In this document: positions 48,086 to 55,300 of the stretch, in pieces
Position numbering within the stretch: position 1 is the first letter of the stretch
Layout of the letters: each line of letters begins with the position of its first letter
NCBI GenBank assembly: GCA_963589785.1
Contig: CAVAMJ010000016.1
Coordinates: 1 to 55,300, forward strand
Length of the DNA: 55,300 nt
Direction of reading: 5' to 3'
Source of the DNA: SIG603 sp963589785
GTDB taxonomy: Bacteria > Bacillota > Clostridia > Oscillospirales > Acutalibacteraceae
Program-made: the position numbers and the translations under genes
The notes under the pieces: generated by a model
Seen by the model: only the letters and a program-made list of their open reading frames with translations
Database searches by the model: none
Told to the model about the DNA's origin: nothing

Positions 48086-48328
48086 TCACTCCTTTCTGAA
48101 AACTTTCAAAATGTCTTGGTCGCTCCAGTTGAGCGTTTTAGCAAGTGTCGCAATCTCCGACACTGTGAATTCGCCGTCATTCAGTCGGCGATAGAGCGAC
48201 ATTCTCGATGTACCGAGTTTGTCGGCAAGCTCTGTCTGTGAGATGCCATATTCACGCATTGAGCCTGTGATAAGCCCGGCAAGAGCATTCGCTCTTCGTT
48301 GTCGTTGCGTTAGTATTGTTTTAGGCAT
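48086..48328 (-). CDS. Cro-like HTH regulator (80 aa)
   Basis: GISQTELADKLGTSRMSLYR is a clear helix-turn-helix of the XRE family. Second gene of the leftward early operon, probably an early activator or antirepressor of the same switch. Confidence 0.75.
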   Translation of the reverse strand: MPKTILTQRQRRANALAGLITGSMREYGISQTELADKLGTSRMSLYRRLNDGEFTVSEIATLAKTLNWSDQDILKVFRKE

Positions 48329-48352
48329 GGTGTTACCTCTTGCAAGTGTTGG

Positions 48353-48571
48353 CTATTTGTCTACATTTGCCGCAAAAAAAATAACTGTTCTTTCGTGTTC
48401 ATCAATATCTAATAGGGTACACAACTTTGCGATTTCGGGTGCGGTGAAGTCAGAGTTATTTCGCATCTTATTCAATAAGGTTTGGTATGATACACCTATT
48501 CTTTTTGCGATGTAGACGAGCTTATAACCACTTTCATCGATTTTGAAGCGCAACATTTTTTCGTTGGTCAC
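48353..48571 (-). CDS. Cro-like HTH regulator (72 aa)
   Basis: SGYKLVYIAKRIGVSYQTLL is an XRE-type helix-turn-helix. GTG start with AGGAGG upstream. First gene of the leftward early operon, opposite the CI-like gene, hence Cro-like. Confidence 0.78.
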   Translation of the reverse strand: MTNEKMLRFKIDESGYKLVYIAKRIGVSYQTLLNKMRNNSDFTAPEIAKLCTLLDIDEHERTVIFFAANVDK

Positions 48572-48591
48572 GGTCTAAGCACCTCCTTTGT

Positions 48592-48698
48592 TGTCATTCT
48601 GTCTACGCTGATAGATTATCACACTGTAGACAGAATGTCAATATTTTTTTGAAAAAAAATTAAAATAAATTGACTTTTTGTCTATTTCACGATACTCT
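48592..48698. promoter_or_regulatory. Lysogeny switch: divergent promoters and operators
   Basis: Leftward promoter: TTGACA (48636-48641), 17 bp, TAATCT (48613-48618). Rightward promoter: TTGACT (48670-48675), 17 bp, TACTCT (48693-48698). A near-perfect inverted repeat TGTCATTCTGTCTAC (48592-48606) with its complement (48626-48640) overlaps the leftward promoter. A third half (TTTTGTCTATTTC) sits in the rightward spacer. Confidence 0.75.
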
Positions 48699-48724
48699 AT
48701 CATTAAGAAAGGAGGATGATGTAA

Positions 48725-49087
48725 ATGTTGGACAACAGCAACATTGTTAACACAACCATCGGTCAAAGAATCAAACAACGGCGGTTAATGCTGAATATGT
48801 CTCAAGAAGAATTAGCTTTCAAGCTCGGATATAAATCCCGTTCTTCGGTTAATAAGATCGAGATGGGAGACCGGTCATTGACGCAATCCAAAATCAAAGC
48901 CATAGCAGATGCTCTCGACACAACGCCGTCTTATATCATGGGATGGGACGATAAACCGGCAGACAGCTCATCGTTAAGCTCTGAGAACCTGTCGCAGGAA
49001 GATTTGCAATTGTTAGAAGTGATTAAGAAGTTGACTCCTGAGCAGAAGCAAGCTTTTCTGGCTCTTTTCCAACAAGGAAACAGTTAA
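48725..49087 (+). CDS. CI-like repressor without a protease domain
   Basis: 120 aa. SQEELAFKLGYKSRSSVNKI is the XRE-type helix-turn-helix; then ALDTTPSYIMGWDDKPADSS and a short helical tail. It is too short for the S24 peptidase of lambda CI, so RecA-stimulated self-cleavage is unlikely; induction must use another route. AGGAGG precedes the ATG. It is followed by int in one rightward operon. Confidence 0.8.
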   Translation: MLDNSNIVNTTIGQRIKQRRLMLNMSQEELAFKLGYKSRSSVNKIEMGDRSLTQSKIKAIADALDTTPSYIMGWDDKPADSSSLSSENLSQEDLQLLEVIKKLTPEQKQAFLALFQQGNS

Positions 49088-49103
49088 GAAAGGGTGATTG
49101 CCA

Positions 49104-50129
49104 ATGAAAGCAAAGAAACTCCCCTCCGGTAATTGGCGTGTCAATGCTTTTATCGGCAGAGACAGCACCGGCAAGCAAATCAGAAAATCGTTTACCGCTC
49201 CTACGAAAAAGGAAGCAGAGTTTTTAGCTTCTCAATACTTGGTTGAACACAAGCAAACTGTCAGCACAACTGATATGCTCCTATCGGAAGCCTATCAGAG
49301 ATATATCAGCTCGAAAGAAAATGTTCTATCGCCCTCTACCATTCGAGGATACAAGCAAATGGCAAGGACGCACTTCTTGAAACTGATGCCTTGTAAATTA
49401 TCTGTTCTCACACAAGAGAAGATACAAAGGGCGGTCAATGAGGAGAGCTTGACTTGCTCCCCTAAAACGGTAAGGAACATATACGGTCTATTGGTGGCTG
49501 TTTTGAAGACTTACTGTCCGTCACTTCATTTGAACACCCGCTTGCCGCAAAAAGAAAAAGTAGAGATATACATCCCTACTCAAGAACAGATTAATATTCT
49601 ATTGAAAAATGTCGAAGACACCGAGATAGAAAAAGCAATCTTGCTCGGTGCGATCGGCGGATTGAGAAGATCAGAAATATCAGCCTTAACCGCCGCTGAT
49701 GTCACCGAAAACGGCGTCAAGGTCAATAAAGCCCTTGTTAACAATGAGCACGGCGAATGGATACTCAAAACCACAAAGACAACGGAAAGCACACGCTTTG
49801 TCACTCTCCCTAAAGAAGTCCTTGAAAAACTCAAGCCGCAAGACGGAACAGACAAGATTGTGAACCTAAACCCTAATATGATAACAAAGGCGTTCCGAGG
49901 TGCTTGTTTGTCTGCGTTCGGGTGCACATATCGTTTCCATTCTCTTCGGCACTTCTCGGCAAGCTTCTTGCACTCGCTCAATGTACCGACTGCTTATATC
50001 ATGAAGCGTGGCGGTTGGAATAATCCAGCCACTTTGCAGAAGATTTATACGCATACTATGGAACAGCAAGAAAAAGAGTTCAATGAGTTCATCAACGCAA
50101 GTTTTGAGCAAGCATTTTCTAAGAAGTGA
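49104..50129 (+). CDS. int: Tyrosine integrase
   Basis: 341 aa. An AP2/SAM-like arm-binding start (KKLPSGNWRVNAFIGRDSTG), a core-binding domain (about 55-160), and a catalytic domain with GGLRRSEISAL (Arg), FHSLRHFSASF (H-x-x-R) and ATLQKIYTHTM (Tyr). It catalyses attP x attB at the ssrA 3' end. I chose the ATG at 49104, after AAGGG. The gene lies right next to attR, as usual. Confidence 0.93.
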   Translation: MKAKKLPSGNWRVNAFIGRDSTGKQIRKSFTAPTKKEAEFLASQYLVEHKQTVSTTDMLLSEAYQRYISSKENVLSPSTIRGYKQMARTHFLKLMPCKLSVLTQEKIQRAVNEESLTCSPKTVRNIYGLLVAVLKTYCPSLHLNTRLPQKEKVEIYIPTQEQINILLKNVEDTEIEKAILLGAIGGLRRSEISALTAADVTENGVKVNKALVNNEHGEWILKTTKTTESTRFVTLPKEVLEKLKPQDGTDKIVNLNPNMITKAFRGACLSAFGCTYRFHSLRHFSASFLHSLNVPTAYIMKRGGWNNPATLQKIYTHTMEQQEKEFNEFINASFEQAFSKK

Positions 50130-50146
50130 ACACGAAAGTGAACACG
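50126..50146 (+). promoter_or_regulatory. Probable integrase arm-type sites, right end
   Basis: GTGAACACG at 50126-50134 and 50138-50146, spaced 12 bp, overlapping the integrase stop region and reaching into attR. They match the pair at 10758-10778. Confidence 0.5.
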
Positions 50147-50202
50147 CAAAAGAAAAAACCGCCATTTAAGGCGGTTTATATGGTGGAGATGGCGGGAGTC
50201 GA
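50141..50202. repeat. attR: right 62-bp attachment repeat
   Basis: Identical to 10564-10625. It includes the tmRNA terminator and 3' acceptor end, so the integrated phage restores a complete tmRNA gene. Confidence 0.93.
50156..50177 (-). terminator. tmRNA terminator (phage-borne)
   Basis: AAACCGCC-ATTTAA-GGCGGTTT hairpin followed on the minus strand by TTTTCTTTT, right after the tmRNA end. A duplicate stays in attL. Confidence 0.85.
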
Positions 50203-50528
50203 ACCCGCGTCCGAAAACCAATTGCCAAGGCTTTCTCCGAGCGCAGTCAGTGATTTAAAATTCCCTTAGTGAGACGCCCACAGACAGGCTTCTCACTTTG
50301 GTATCCTGAAATTCATGGACGGGCTACAGGAATCCCCCGCCTCACGTTCACCGTTAATCGACGCTCTTTACACAGTCACGGTAGTCCGTGCAAGAACGGC
50401 TGCTAATCAAGCAGCAAGAGCAACTTTATTGTTGTCGTTTATTATTTAAGTTTGCGGTTTTATTAGCGGTCCCGCACCGCTGCTCGCTTACCGAGGTTCT
50501 CAGCCCCCGTCGAAACCTTTACATCCCC
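50181..50528 (-). ncRNA. ssrA: tmRNA (ssrA)
   Basis: 5' GGGGATG pairs with 3' CATCTCC next to an encoded CCA; GGTTCGACTCCCGCC is the T-arm. The tag frame ends NDNNKVALAA then TGA. It rescues stalled ribosomes with SmpB, encoded just upstream. The 3' 22 nt come from the prophage att repeat. Confidence 0.95.
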
Positions 50529-50532
50529 ATAT

Positions 50533-50778
50533 GTATTAACAATTAAAAATTAATAATTATTAATTACTGATGAACAGTTTTGGTATTCTGAATTTAGCTT
50601 AAGATAAAACAAATCGACTGGCAAACTTGCTTGCTGTTCGATATTTTTCTTTGAGCGAATAAGTCGGCTGTCAATGTCCAATCACAGATGTCTATCGCTT
50701 CGCTTTTCTCTTGTGAGCTCTGCCCACATCCATTCGCTTTTTGAAAAAAAGTGAAAACAAAAACTTTTATGTTTTTAT
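50533..50778. repeat. Composite dispersed repeat, copy beside ssrA
   Basis: Order: AATTAATAATTATTAATTAC spacer, CTGATGAACAGTTTT, CTTGCTTGCTGTTCGATATTT, GAGCGAATAAGTCGGCTGTCAA, a partial family B, then family C (GTGAGCTCTGCCCAC, AAAACTTTTATG). The same modules occur at 51318-51630 and partly at 211-432. Confidence 0.7.
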
Positions 50779-50835
50779 TTCTGCTCTTTTATTATAGCGG
50801 TACAAGACAAATCAGTCAACAATCAAGCTCTAAAA

Positions 50836-51300
50836 TCAATTGTTTCTTGACTTCATCGCTCTTTCTATATCCCTCTTTGCGCTTCTCTCTGCCATATCGG
50901 CACGCTTATCATAAAGCTTTTTGCCTCGGCAAAGACCTACTGCGACCTTAACTCTCGAGCCCTTGAAGTAGAAGCTTAACGGTATGAGAGAATAGCCGTC
51001 TTGCTTAACATAGCCGTAAAGTCTGAGGATTTCTTTCTTATGCATAAGAAGTCTACGGACACGCATCGGATCTTTATTGAAGATATTTCCGAAATCATAC
51101 GGACTAATGTGGCATCCGTTAAGGAGCAATTCTCCGTTAACTACCGAGCACCAAGAATCCTTGAGATTTACTCTGCCGGCACGAAGTGACTTAACCTCTG
51201 TTCCGCAAAGCTCAATACCTGCTTCAAATGTCTCGTCTACAAAATAGTCATGGTAAGCCTGACGGTTCTTGACTATTGTTTTTGTGTTTTCCTTAGCCAT
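50836..51300 (-). CDS. smpB: SsrA-binding protein SmpB
   Basis: 154 aa, normal length. FEAGIELCGTEVKSLRAGRV, ISPYDFGNIFNKDPMRVRRL and LCRGKKLYDKRADMAERSAK are SmpB hallmarks. It carries tmRNA to stalled ribosomes. It lies just upstream of ssrA and is bracketed by two composite repeats. Confidence 0.97.
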   Translation of the reverse strand: MAKENTKTIVKNRQAYHDYFVDETFEAGIELCGTEVKSLRAGRVNLKDSWCSVVNGELLLNGCHISPYDFGNIFNKDPMRVRRLLMHKKEILRLYGYVKQDGYSLIPLSFYFKGSRVKVAVGLCRGKKLYDKRADMAERSAKRDIERAMKSRNN

Positions 51301-51317
51301 TTTCAGGCTCCCCCTTT

Positions 51318-51630
51318 TCTTAATTAATAATGTATAATTAATAATGACTGATGAACAGTTTTAGCTGTTCTGAATTTAGCTTAGTGCAAATAAATCGAAT
51401 GTAAAACTTGCTTGCTGTTCGATATTTAGCTTTGAGCGAATAAGTCGGCTGTCAAAGCCCAACCACAGATGCCTTACGCATTTTTGGTTAACTTTGTCAG
51501 CCTATCTTTTTTCTATCGCATCGCTCTGCTTTTTTATTTCTCTAGTGCTTTGCTTTTCTCTCGTGGGCTCTGCCCACACCCGTTCGCTTTTTGTAAAAAG
51601 CGAAATCAAAAACTTTTATGTTTTTTAGCA
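51318..51630. repeat. Composite dispersed repeat, copy upstream of smpB
   Basis: Same module order as 50533-50778: ACTGATGAACAGTTTTAGCT, GTTCGATATTTAGC, a fuller family B palindrome (GGCTGTCAAAG.../CTTTGTCAGCC, 51449-51510) and family C to 51630. Direct orientation relative to the other copy. Confidence 0.7.
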
Positions 51631-51647
51631 GTCGCACAGCCGCAAGC

Positions 51648-52247
51648 TTAAAGCTCTCGTCTGCCCTCAATTGCTCTCGAAAGTGTTACTTCATCCGCGT
51701 ACTCGAGGTCACCGCCTACAGGAATTCCATAAGCAAGTCTTGTCACCCTCACTCCGAGCGGCTTTAGTAGTCTTGAGATATACATAGCTGTTGCCTCGCC
51801 CTCAACTGTCGGGTTAGTTGCCATGATTACCTCTTTAACATCGGAGTTTATTCTTGCCAAAAGCTCTTTGATTTTTAGCTGGTCGGGACCTACTCCCGAA
51901 AGCGGAGAAATTGCGCCGTGAAGCACATGATAGCTGACATCGAACTCATTTGTTCTCTCGAGTGCAAAGACATCTCTTGGATCTTCCACGACACAAATTG
52001 TCGATTTATCCCTCGAGTTATCTTTACAGACGGGACAAAGCTCGTCATCGGTGAGGTTACAGCAAATTTTGCAGTAGCGGATTTTTTTCTTTGCCGCCAC
52101 AATCGCCTTTGCGAAGTCTTCTGCTTCCTCCACGCTCATATCGAGTATCTGATAAGCGGCACGCTGAGCGGATTTATGTCCTATACCCTGCAGACTTTCG
52201 AATTTATCCACAAGGTTTTCAAGCGGCGCTACGTGATATTCGGGCAT
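51648..52247 (-). CDS. recR: Recombination mediator RecR
   Basis: 199 aa. A helix-hairpin-helix (KFESLQGIGHKSAQRAAYQI), a C4 zinc finger (CKICCNLTDDELCPVC) and a Toprim domain (CVVEDPRDVFALERTNEFDV) define RecR, which loads RecA at gaps with RecO. It follows ybaB, as in most bacteria. Confidence 0.97.
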   Translation of the reverse strand: MPEYHVAPLENLVDKFESLQGIGHKSAQRAAYQILDMSVEEAEDFAKAIVAAKKKIRYCKICCNLTDDELCPVCKDNSRDKSTICVVEDPRDVFALERTNEFDVSYHVLHGAISPLSGVGPDQLKIKELLARINSDVKEVIMATNPTVEGEATAMYISRLLKPLGVRVTRLAYGIPVGGDLEYADEVTLSRAIEGRREL

Positions 52248-52249
52248 GA

Positions 52250-52600
52250 TTAAAAGAGTCCAGGAAGGCTAAGACCGTTTGAAAGGTCGCCCATTCTCTC
52301 GTCCTTATCCTCTGTAGCCTTTCTAAGAGCCTCGTTTACAGCCGCCATGATGACATCGGAGAGCATTTCTGTATCGTCCGGGTCGACAATCTCAGGCTTA
52401 ATCTCGATGGACTTAATCTCCATCTTACCTGTTACGACAGCTGTGACCATTCCGCCGCCTGAAACAGCAGAATACTCCTTAACCTGGAGCTCCTCGGAAA
52501 CTGACTCCATCTGCTCCTGCATCTTCTGTGCCTGGCGCATAAGCTGCTGCATATTTCCTATTCCGCCGCCACCGACGCCCTTTGGTAATCTTGCTTTCAT
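52250..52600 (-). CDS. YbaB/EbfC nucleoid-associated protein
   Basis: 116 aa. QLMRQAQKMQEQMESVSEEL and VVTGKMEIKSIEIKPEIVDP are typical. It binds DNA as a dimer. It sits in the conserved dnaX-ybaB-recR operon. Confidence 0.93.
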   Translation of the reverse strand: MKARLPKGVGGGGIGNMQQLMRQAQKMQEQMESVSEELQVKEYSAVSGGGMVTAVVTGKMEIKSIEIKPEIVDPDDTEMLSDVIMAAVNEALRKATEDKDERMGDLSNGLSLPGLF

Positions 52601-52618
52601 ATCATTAATTCCTTTCGT

Positions 52619-54232
52619 TTACTGTTCATATTCGACTTCAATTCCGCCGTTTTCTGCCCTTTTCACAAGCTTTTCGACGGGATTTTCGTCTTTCTTTTCC
52701 GATTTGACGGCTTCTCCCTTATAAGGGCCAAGACTATACTGTCTTCCCGTCACCTCGGCAATTATTTCTCTTATTTTATTTCTCTTATTGCCGTCTCGAA
52801 GCAGCTCAAACGCAATCTCCTTAGCGTCAACAAGAATATAACGACCGTTGATATACGCATGCGAGCCGGAAAAAGCCGCTCCCGCCGACGGGAACTGCAT
52901 TCCGATTCTCTCCACGACCTCGGGCCAATCGCCAAACGGCACAACCTCCGTTTGCATCGGCGCAGTCGTCTGTGAATTAGCTGCTGCAGTCTTTGGTTTT
53001 TCTTCGGTATTTTTTGCTTCAGAATGAGAATTAGCTGTTGGCTCAACCGTATTTTCTACTTGAACTACCTGTCTCTTAGAAGCAGGAATTCCCTTTTCGA
53101 GGGCTTCTATCCTTCTTATGAGAGCCTCAGGAGTTGAATCAAGCTCAGGTGAGCAAAGGCGAATGAACGCCATTTCAACCTCGACACGCTGATTTCCCGT
53201 ATTCATTCTGTCCATAGCCGCACGAAGCACATCCATGGCATGAAGAACGGTAGCGAGTGTCATGCTGACCGCCTGTTTATCAAACGAAGCGCACTCTGAC
53301 TCTGAAACATTTATCATGCTTTTCAGCACGGAACTGCCCGACATCGTTTTAATGAGCATAAGCTTGCGGAAGTGGTCAGCGGCTTCCTCACAAAGTCTTC
53401 CCATATCCTTGGAATTCTCATTGAGGCTGTTGATTATCTCTAGCGCTGTGCTCGAATCGTGATTTCTCACACACTCGGCAAGCTTAAACAGATAACTGCT
53501 GTCTGCAATTCCGACTGTATCGTTTACAACTTCATCGGTTACATTATTGCTTCTTGAGAGGCACTGGTCGAGAATAGAGAGAGCATCTCTCATTCCTCCG
53601 TCCGCAACTCTTGCGATTTTAAGTGCGGCATCGTGCTCAATCTGCACATTCTCCTGTGAACAAACCCATTCGAGTCTGCCCGCTATTGCATCGGCGGTAA
53701 TTCTCTTGAAATCGAAGCGCTGACATCTCGACAGGATAGTCGGCAGAAGCTTATGCACCTCGGTTGTTGCAAGAATGAAAATTACATGTGACGGCGGCTC
53801 CTCAAGCGTTTTGAGAAGTGCGTTAAACGCCGAAGCAGAGAGCATATGAACCTCGTCTATGATATAGACACGGTACTTAGCGTTGCTCGGTGTGAAGTTG
53901 ATTTCTTCGATGATCGAGCGAACGGAATCAACTCCGGTATTTGATGCTGCGTCGATTTCTGTAACATCGAGAATACTTCCGTTATCGATACCACGGCAGG
54001 TATCGCACTCACAGCACGGGTCACCGTTCACCGGATGCTCGCAGTTTACCGCTTTAGCGAGGATTTTCGCACAGGTTGTTTTACCTGTTCCTCTTGAGCC
54101 GGTGAAAAGATAAGCATGAGAAACTCTGCCGGCGATAAGCTCATTTCGAAGCGTCTCGGTAACCTGTGGCTGACCGACAACATCCGTAAGCTTAGCAGGA
54201 CGATATTTTCTGTACAAAACCTTATATGCCAC
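52619..54232 (-). CDS. dnaX: DNA polymerase III subunit gamma/tau
   Basis: 537 aa. Walker A AYLFTGSRGTGKTTCAKILA, the four-Cys zinc module (CEHPVNGDPCCECDTC), IIDEVHMLSASAFNALLKTL and a gamma/tau C-terminal tail. It is the clamp-loader ATPase. GTG start with GGAGG 8 nt upstream. Confidence 0.97.
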   Translation of the reverse strand: MAYKVLYRKYRPAKLTDVVGQPQVTETLRNELIAGRVSHAYLFTGSRGTGKTTCAKILAKAVNCEHPVNGDPCCECDTCRGIDNGSILDVTEIDAASNTGVDSVRSIIEEINFTPSNAKYRVYIIDEVHMLSASAFNALLKTLEEPPSHVIFILATTEVHKLLPTILSRCQRFDFKRITADAIAGRLEWVCSQENVQIEHDAALKIARVADGGMRDALSILDQCLSRSNNVTDEVVNDTVGIADSSYLFKLAECVRNHDSSTALEIINSLNENSKDMGRLCEEAADHFRKLMLIKTMSGSSVLKSMINVSESECASFDKQAVSMTLATVLHAMDVLRAAMDRMNTGNQRVEVEMAFIRLCSPELDSTPEALIRRIEALEKGIPASKRQVVQVENTVEPTANSHSEAKNTEEKPKTAAANSQTTAPMQTEVVPFGDWPEVVERIGMQFPSAGAAFSGSHAYINGRYILVDAKEIAFELLRDGNKRNKIREIIAEVTGRQYSLGPYKGEAVKSEKKDENPVEKLVKRAENGGIEVEYEQ

Positions 54233-54266
54233 CTAAGCCACCTCCGAATAAAAGCTTTACCGTAAC

Positions 54267-54437
54267 AAAAAAGGCAAGCCGTAAGTCCGAAGAATATGTG
54301 AACGGACAGGCACCCTGCATCGCACGGTCAAATCCGCTTAATGCTGCTCGGTTCCCCGCCTGACATGGTTCACGGCAGTCCGTCGTACAGACCTATCCGC
54401 TCGCATATTCCACGGCAAACGCCGCTTACCTTGGTTG
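54267..54437 (-). ncRNA. ffs: Signal recognition particle RNA
   Basis: On the minus strand GTGAACCATGTCAGGCGGGG with GAACCGAGCAGC is the SRP domain IV signature. The ends GGTAAGC and GCTTGCC pair, followed by TTTTTTG. Position just upstream of dnaX is common in Firmicutes. Exact ends are approximate. Confidence 0.85.
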
Positions 54438-54614
54438 CTGTTTTACAGCTTTAATATCATACAACATTCTATGACAAATTTCAAGATTTTTTTGTGAATT
54501 TATCAAATGTTATCAATTTATTCACGATTTTATTATCTCATGGGATTATTTATCCATTTGACCTTTCATTATCAATGATGTAGAATGAAGAAAATTACTG
54601 AAAGAGGCGACAGC

Positions 54615-55127
54615 ATGAACATAAGAAAAGCAACTTTAAATGACGCAAAAAGTGTGAGTGAAATTTTCTCTCTTTGCAAGGAGGGTATGAAGAAATCCGG
54701 AATAGACCAGTGGCAGACGGGAACTCCAAACGAAGAAACCTTTTTAAATGACCTGGAAAACAATGTCGCATATGTCGGCGAAGACGAAAACGAGGTTGTT
54801 GCATATACCGCAATGGTATTCGGAAAAGACAGCACCTATGAAGTGATAGAAAACGGCAAATGGCTAACTGACAGCGATAATTACTGTGTACTGCACCGAG
54901 TTGCCGTACATCCGAAATATCGTGGCAAAGGAGCCGCCTCATTATTTATGAACTTTGCGGAGAACGCCTGCAAGAAAAACGGCATTAAAAGTGCGAGAAT
55001 CGATACGCACAAGGATAATCACGTCATGCAGCACACCATATTAAAAAACGGATATGAATACTGTGGCATAATCACAATTGACGACGGAACCAAACGCTTG
55101 GCATACGAAAAAATAATCAACGATTAA
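54615..55127 (+). CDS. GNAT-family N-acetyltransferase
   Basis: 170 aa. MNIRKATLNDAKSVSEIFSL begins it; VLHRVAVHPKYRGKGAASLF is the acetyl-CoA-binding R/Q-x-x-G-x-G/A region. The substrate is unknown. I chose the ATG at 54615, with GAGGCG 7 nt before it; the ATG 30 nt earlier has no ribosome site. Confidence 0.85.
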   Translation: MNIRKATLNDAKSVSEIFSLCKEGMKKSGIDQWQTGTPNEETFLNDLENNVAYVGEDENEVVAYTAMVFGKDSTYEVIENGKWLTDSDNYCVLHRVAVHPKYRGKGAASLFMNFAENACKKNGIKSARIDTHKDNHVMQHTILKNGYEYCGIITIDDGTKRLAYEKIIND

Positions 55128-55232
55128 CGAAAGCTTAGTGAAGCACAAAATCGAACGTTGATAGTAAAATTAAAGGCAAAACCTTTATGTTTTCTACAAG
55201 TTCTATATCTCTCTTTGAATAAATAATTCGGC

Positions 55233-55300
55233 ACGGAAAATGCCAGTCTGCGAACGCTTCGCATTCTTGACGTATTTTCCGTGCCTATCTTTTTATATTT
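55233..55300. repeat. Dispersed palindromic repeat, family A, best copy
   Basis: GGCACGGAAAAT and ATTTTCCGTGCC arms enclose CAGTCTGCGAACGCTTCGCA. Same element as 1-62, in the same orientation, at the opposite edge of the window. Confidence 0.65.

Larger units (their letters stand above)
10564..50202. mobile_element. Complete tailed (siphovirus-type) prophage in ssrA
   Basis: It is bounded by a perfect 62-bp direct repeat. It holds, in leftward order, integrase, repressor, early regulators, replication/recombination, packaging, head, tail, lysis and accessory cassettes, and every module needed for a siphovirus is present. Only the DNA polymerase looks damaged. Gene order (terS-terL-portal-MuF-scaffold-capsid-connectors-tail) matches SPP1-like Firmicutes phages. 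Confidence 0.95.

Overview
The window looks like a moderately AT-rich member of the Clostridia, most likely Oscillospiraceae (Ruminococcus-like). This rests on AGGAGG-type ribosome sites, frequent GTG/TTG starts, a PKTG-type cell-wall sorting tail, a carbohydrate-scavenging locus and Firmicutes-type phage modules. Genus assignment is inference.

Host left arm (1-10563): dispersed palindromic repeats, a repetitive wall-anchored surface protein, a GT-C-type membrane protein, then a carbohydrate locus on the minus strand. That locus holds a type-B carboxylesterase, a GPH-family sugar/cation symporter and a large AraC regulator fused to a GH39-like sensor domain. A decayed HicB-like antitoxin lies at the end. 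Host right arm (50203-55300): tmRNA, smpB (flanked by two copies of a composite repeat), recR, ybaB/EbfC, dnaX, SRP RNA and a GNAT acetyltransferase.

Between the arms is a complete-looking tailed prophage of about 39.6 kb (10564-50202). It is integrated into the 3' end of the tmRNA gene and bounded by a perfect 62-bp direct repeat. Integrase and a short CI-like repressor are read rightward at the right end. Almost everything else runs leftward: Cro-like regulators, nuclease/helicase/family-B DNA polymerase/ERF/YqaJ recombination genes, primase and D5 helicase, terminase, portal, capsid, connectors, tail (with a -1 frameshift chaperone pair), tape measure, Dit/Tal, a collagen-like plus SHAEG-repeat fibre, r1t-type holin and a GH25 endolysin. 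The polymerase is split by an apparent frameshift and its second half reads without a stop into ERF.

Two accessory zones stand out. (1) 10.9-13.0 kb, next to attL, holds three miniature cassettes: two in tandem and one convergent. Each has a strong promoter with a palindrome filling the -35/-10 spacer, a 43-46 aa hydrophobic peptide, an RNA hairpin, a second hydrophobic peptide without a Shine-Dalgarno site, and a 63-64 aa DNA-binding protein (RHH, RHH, excisionase-like). The two RHH copies are nearly identical except at their predicted DNA-reading strand, and their operators differ exactly in the centre. I do not recognise this as a described system. (2) 33.2-36.8 kb, between terL and the replication genes, is a patchwork of morons: serine recombinase plus HTH, a 31-aa peptide unit with its own promoter and terminator, a very acidic protein, a lone plus-strand RHH with multi-copy operators and GTCG iterons, and a nested inverted-repeat region beside terS.
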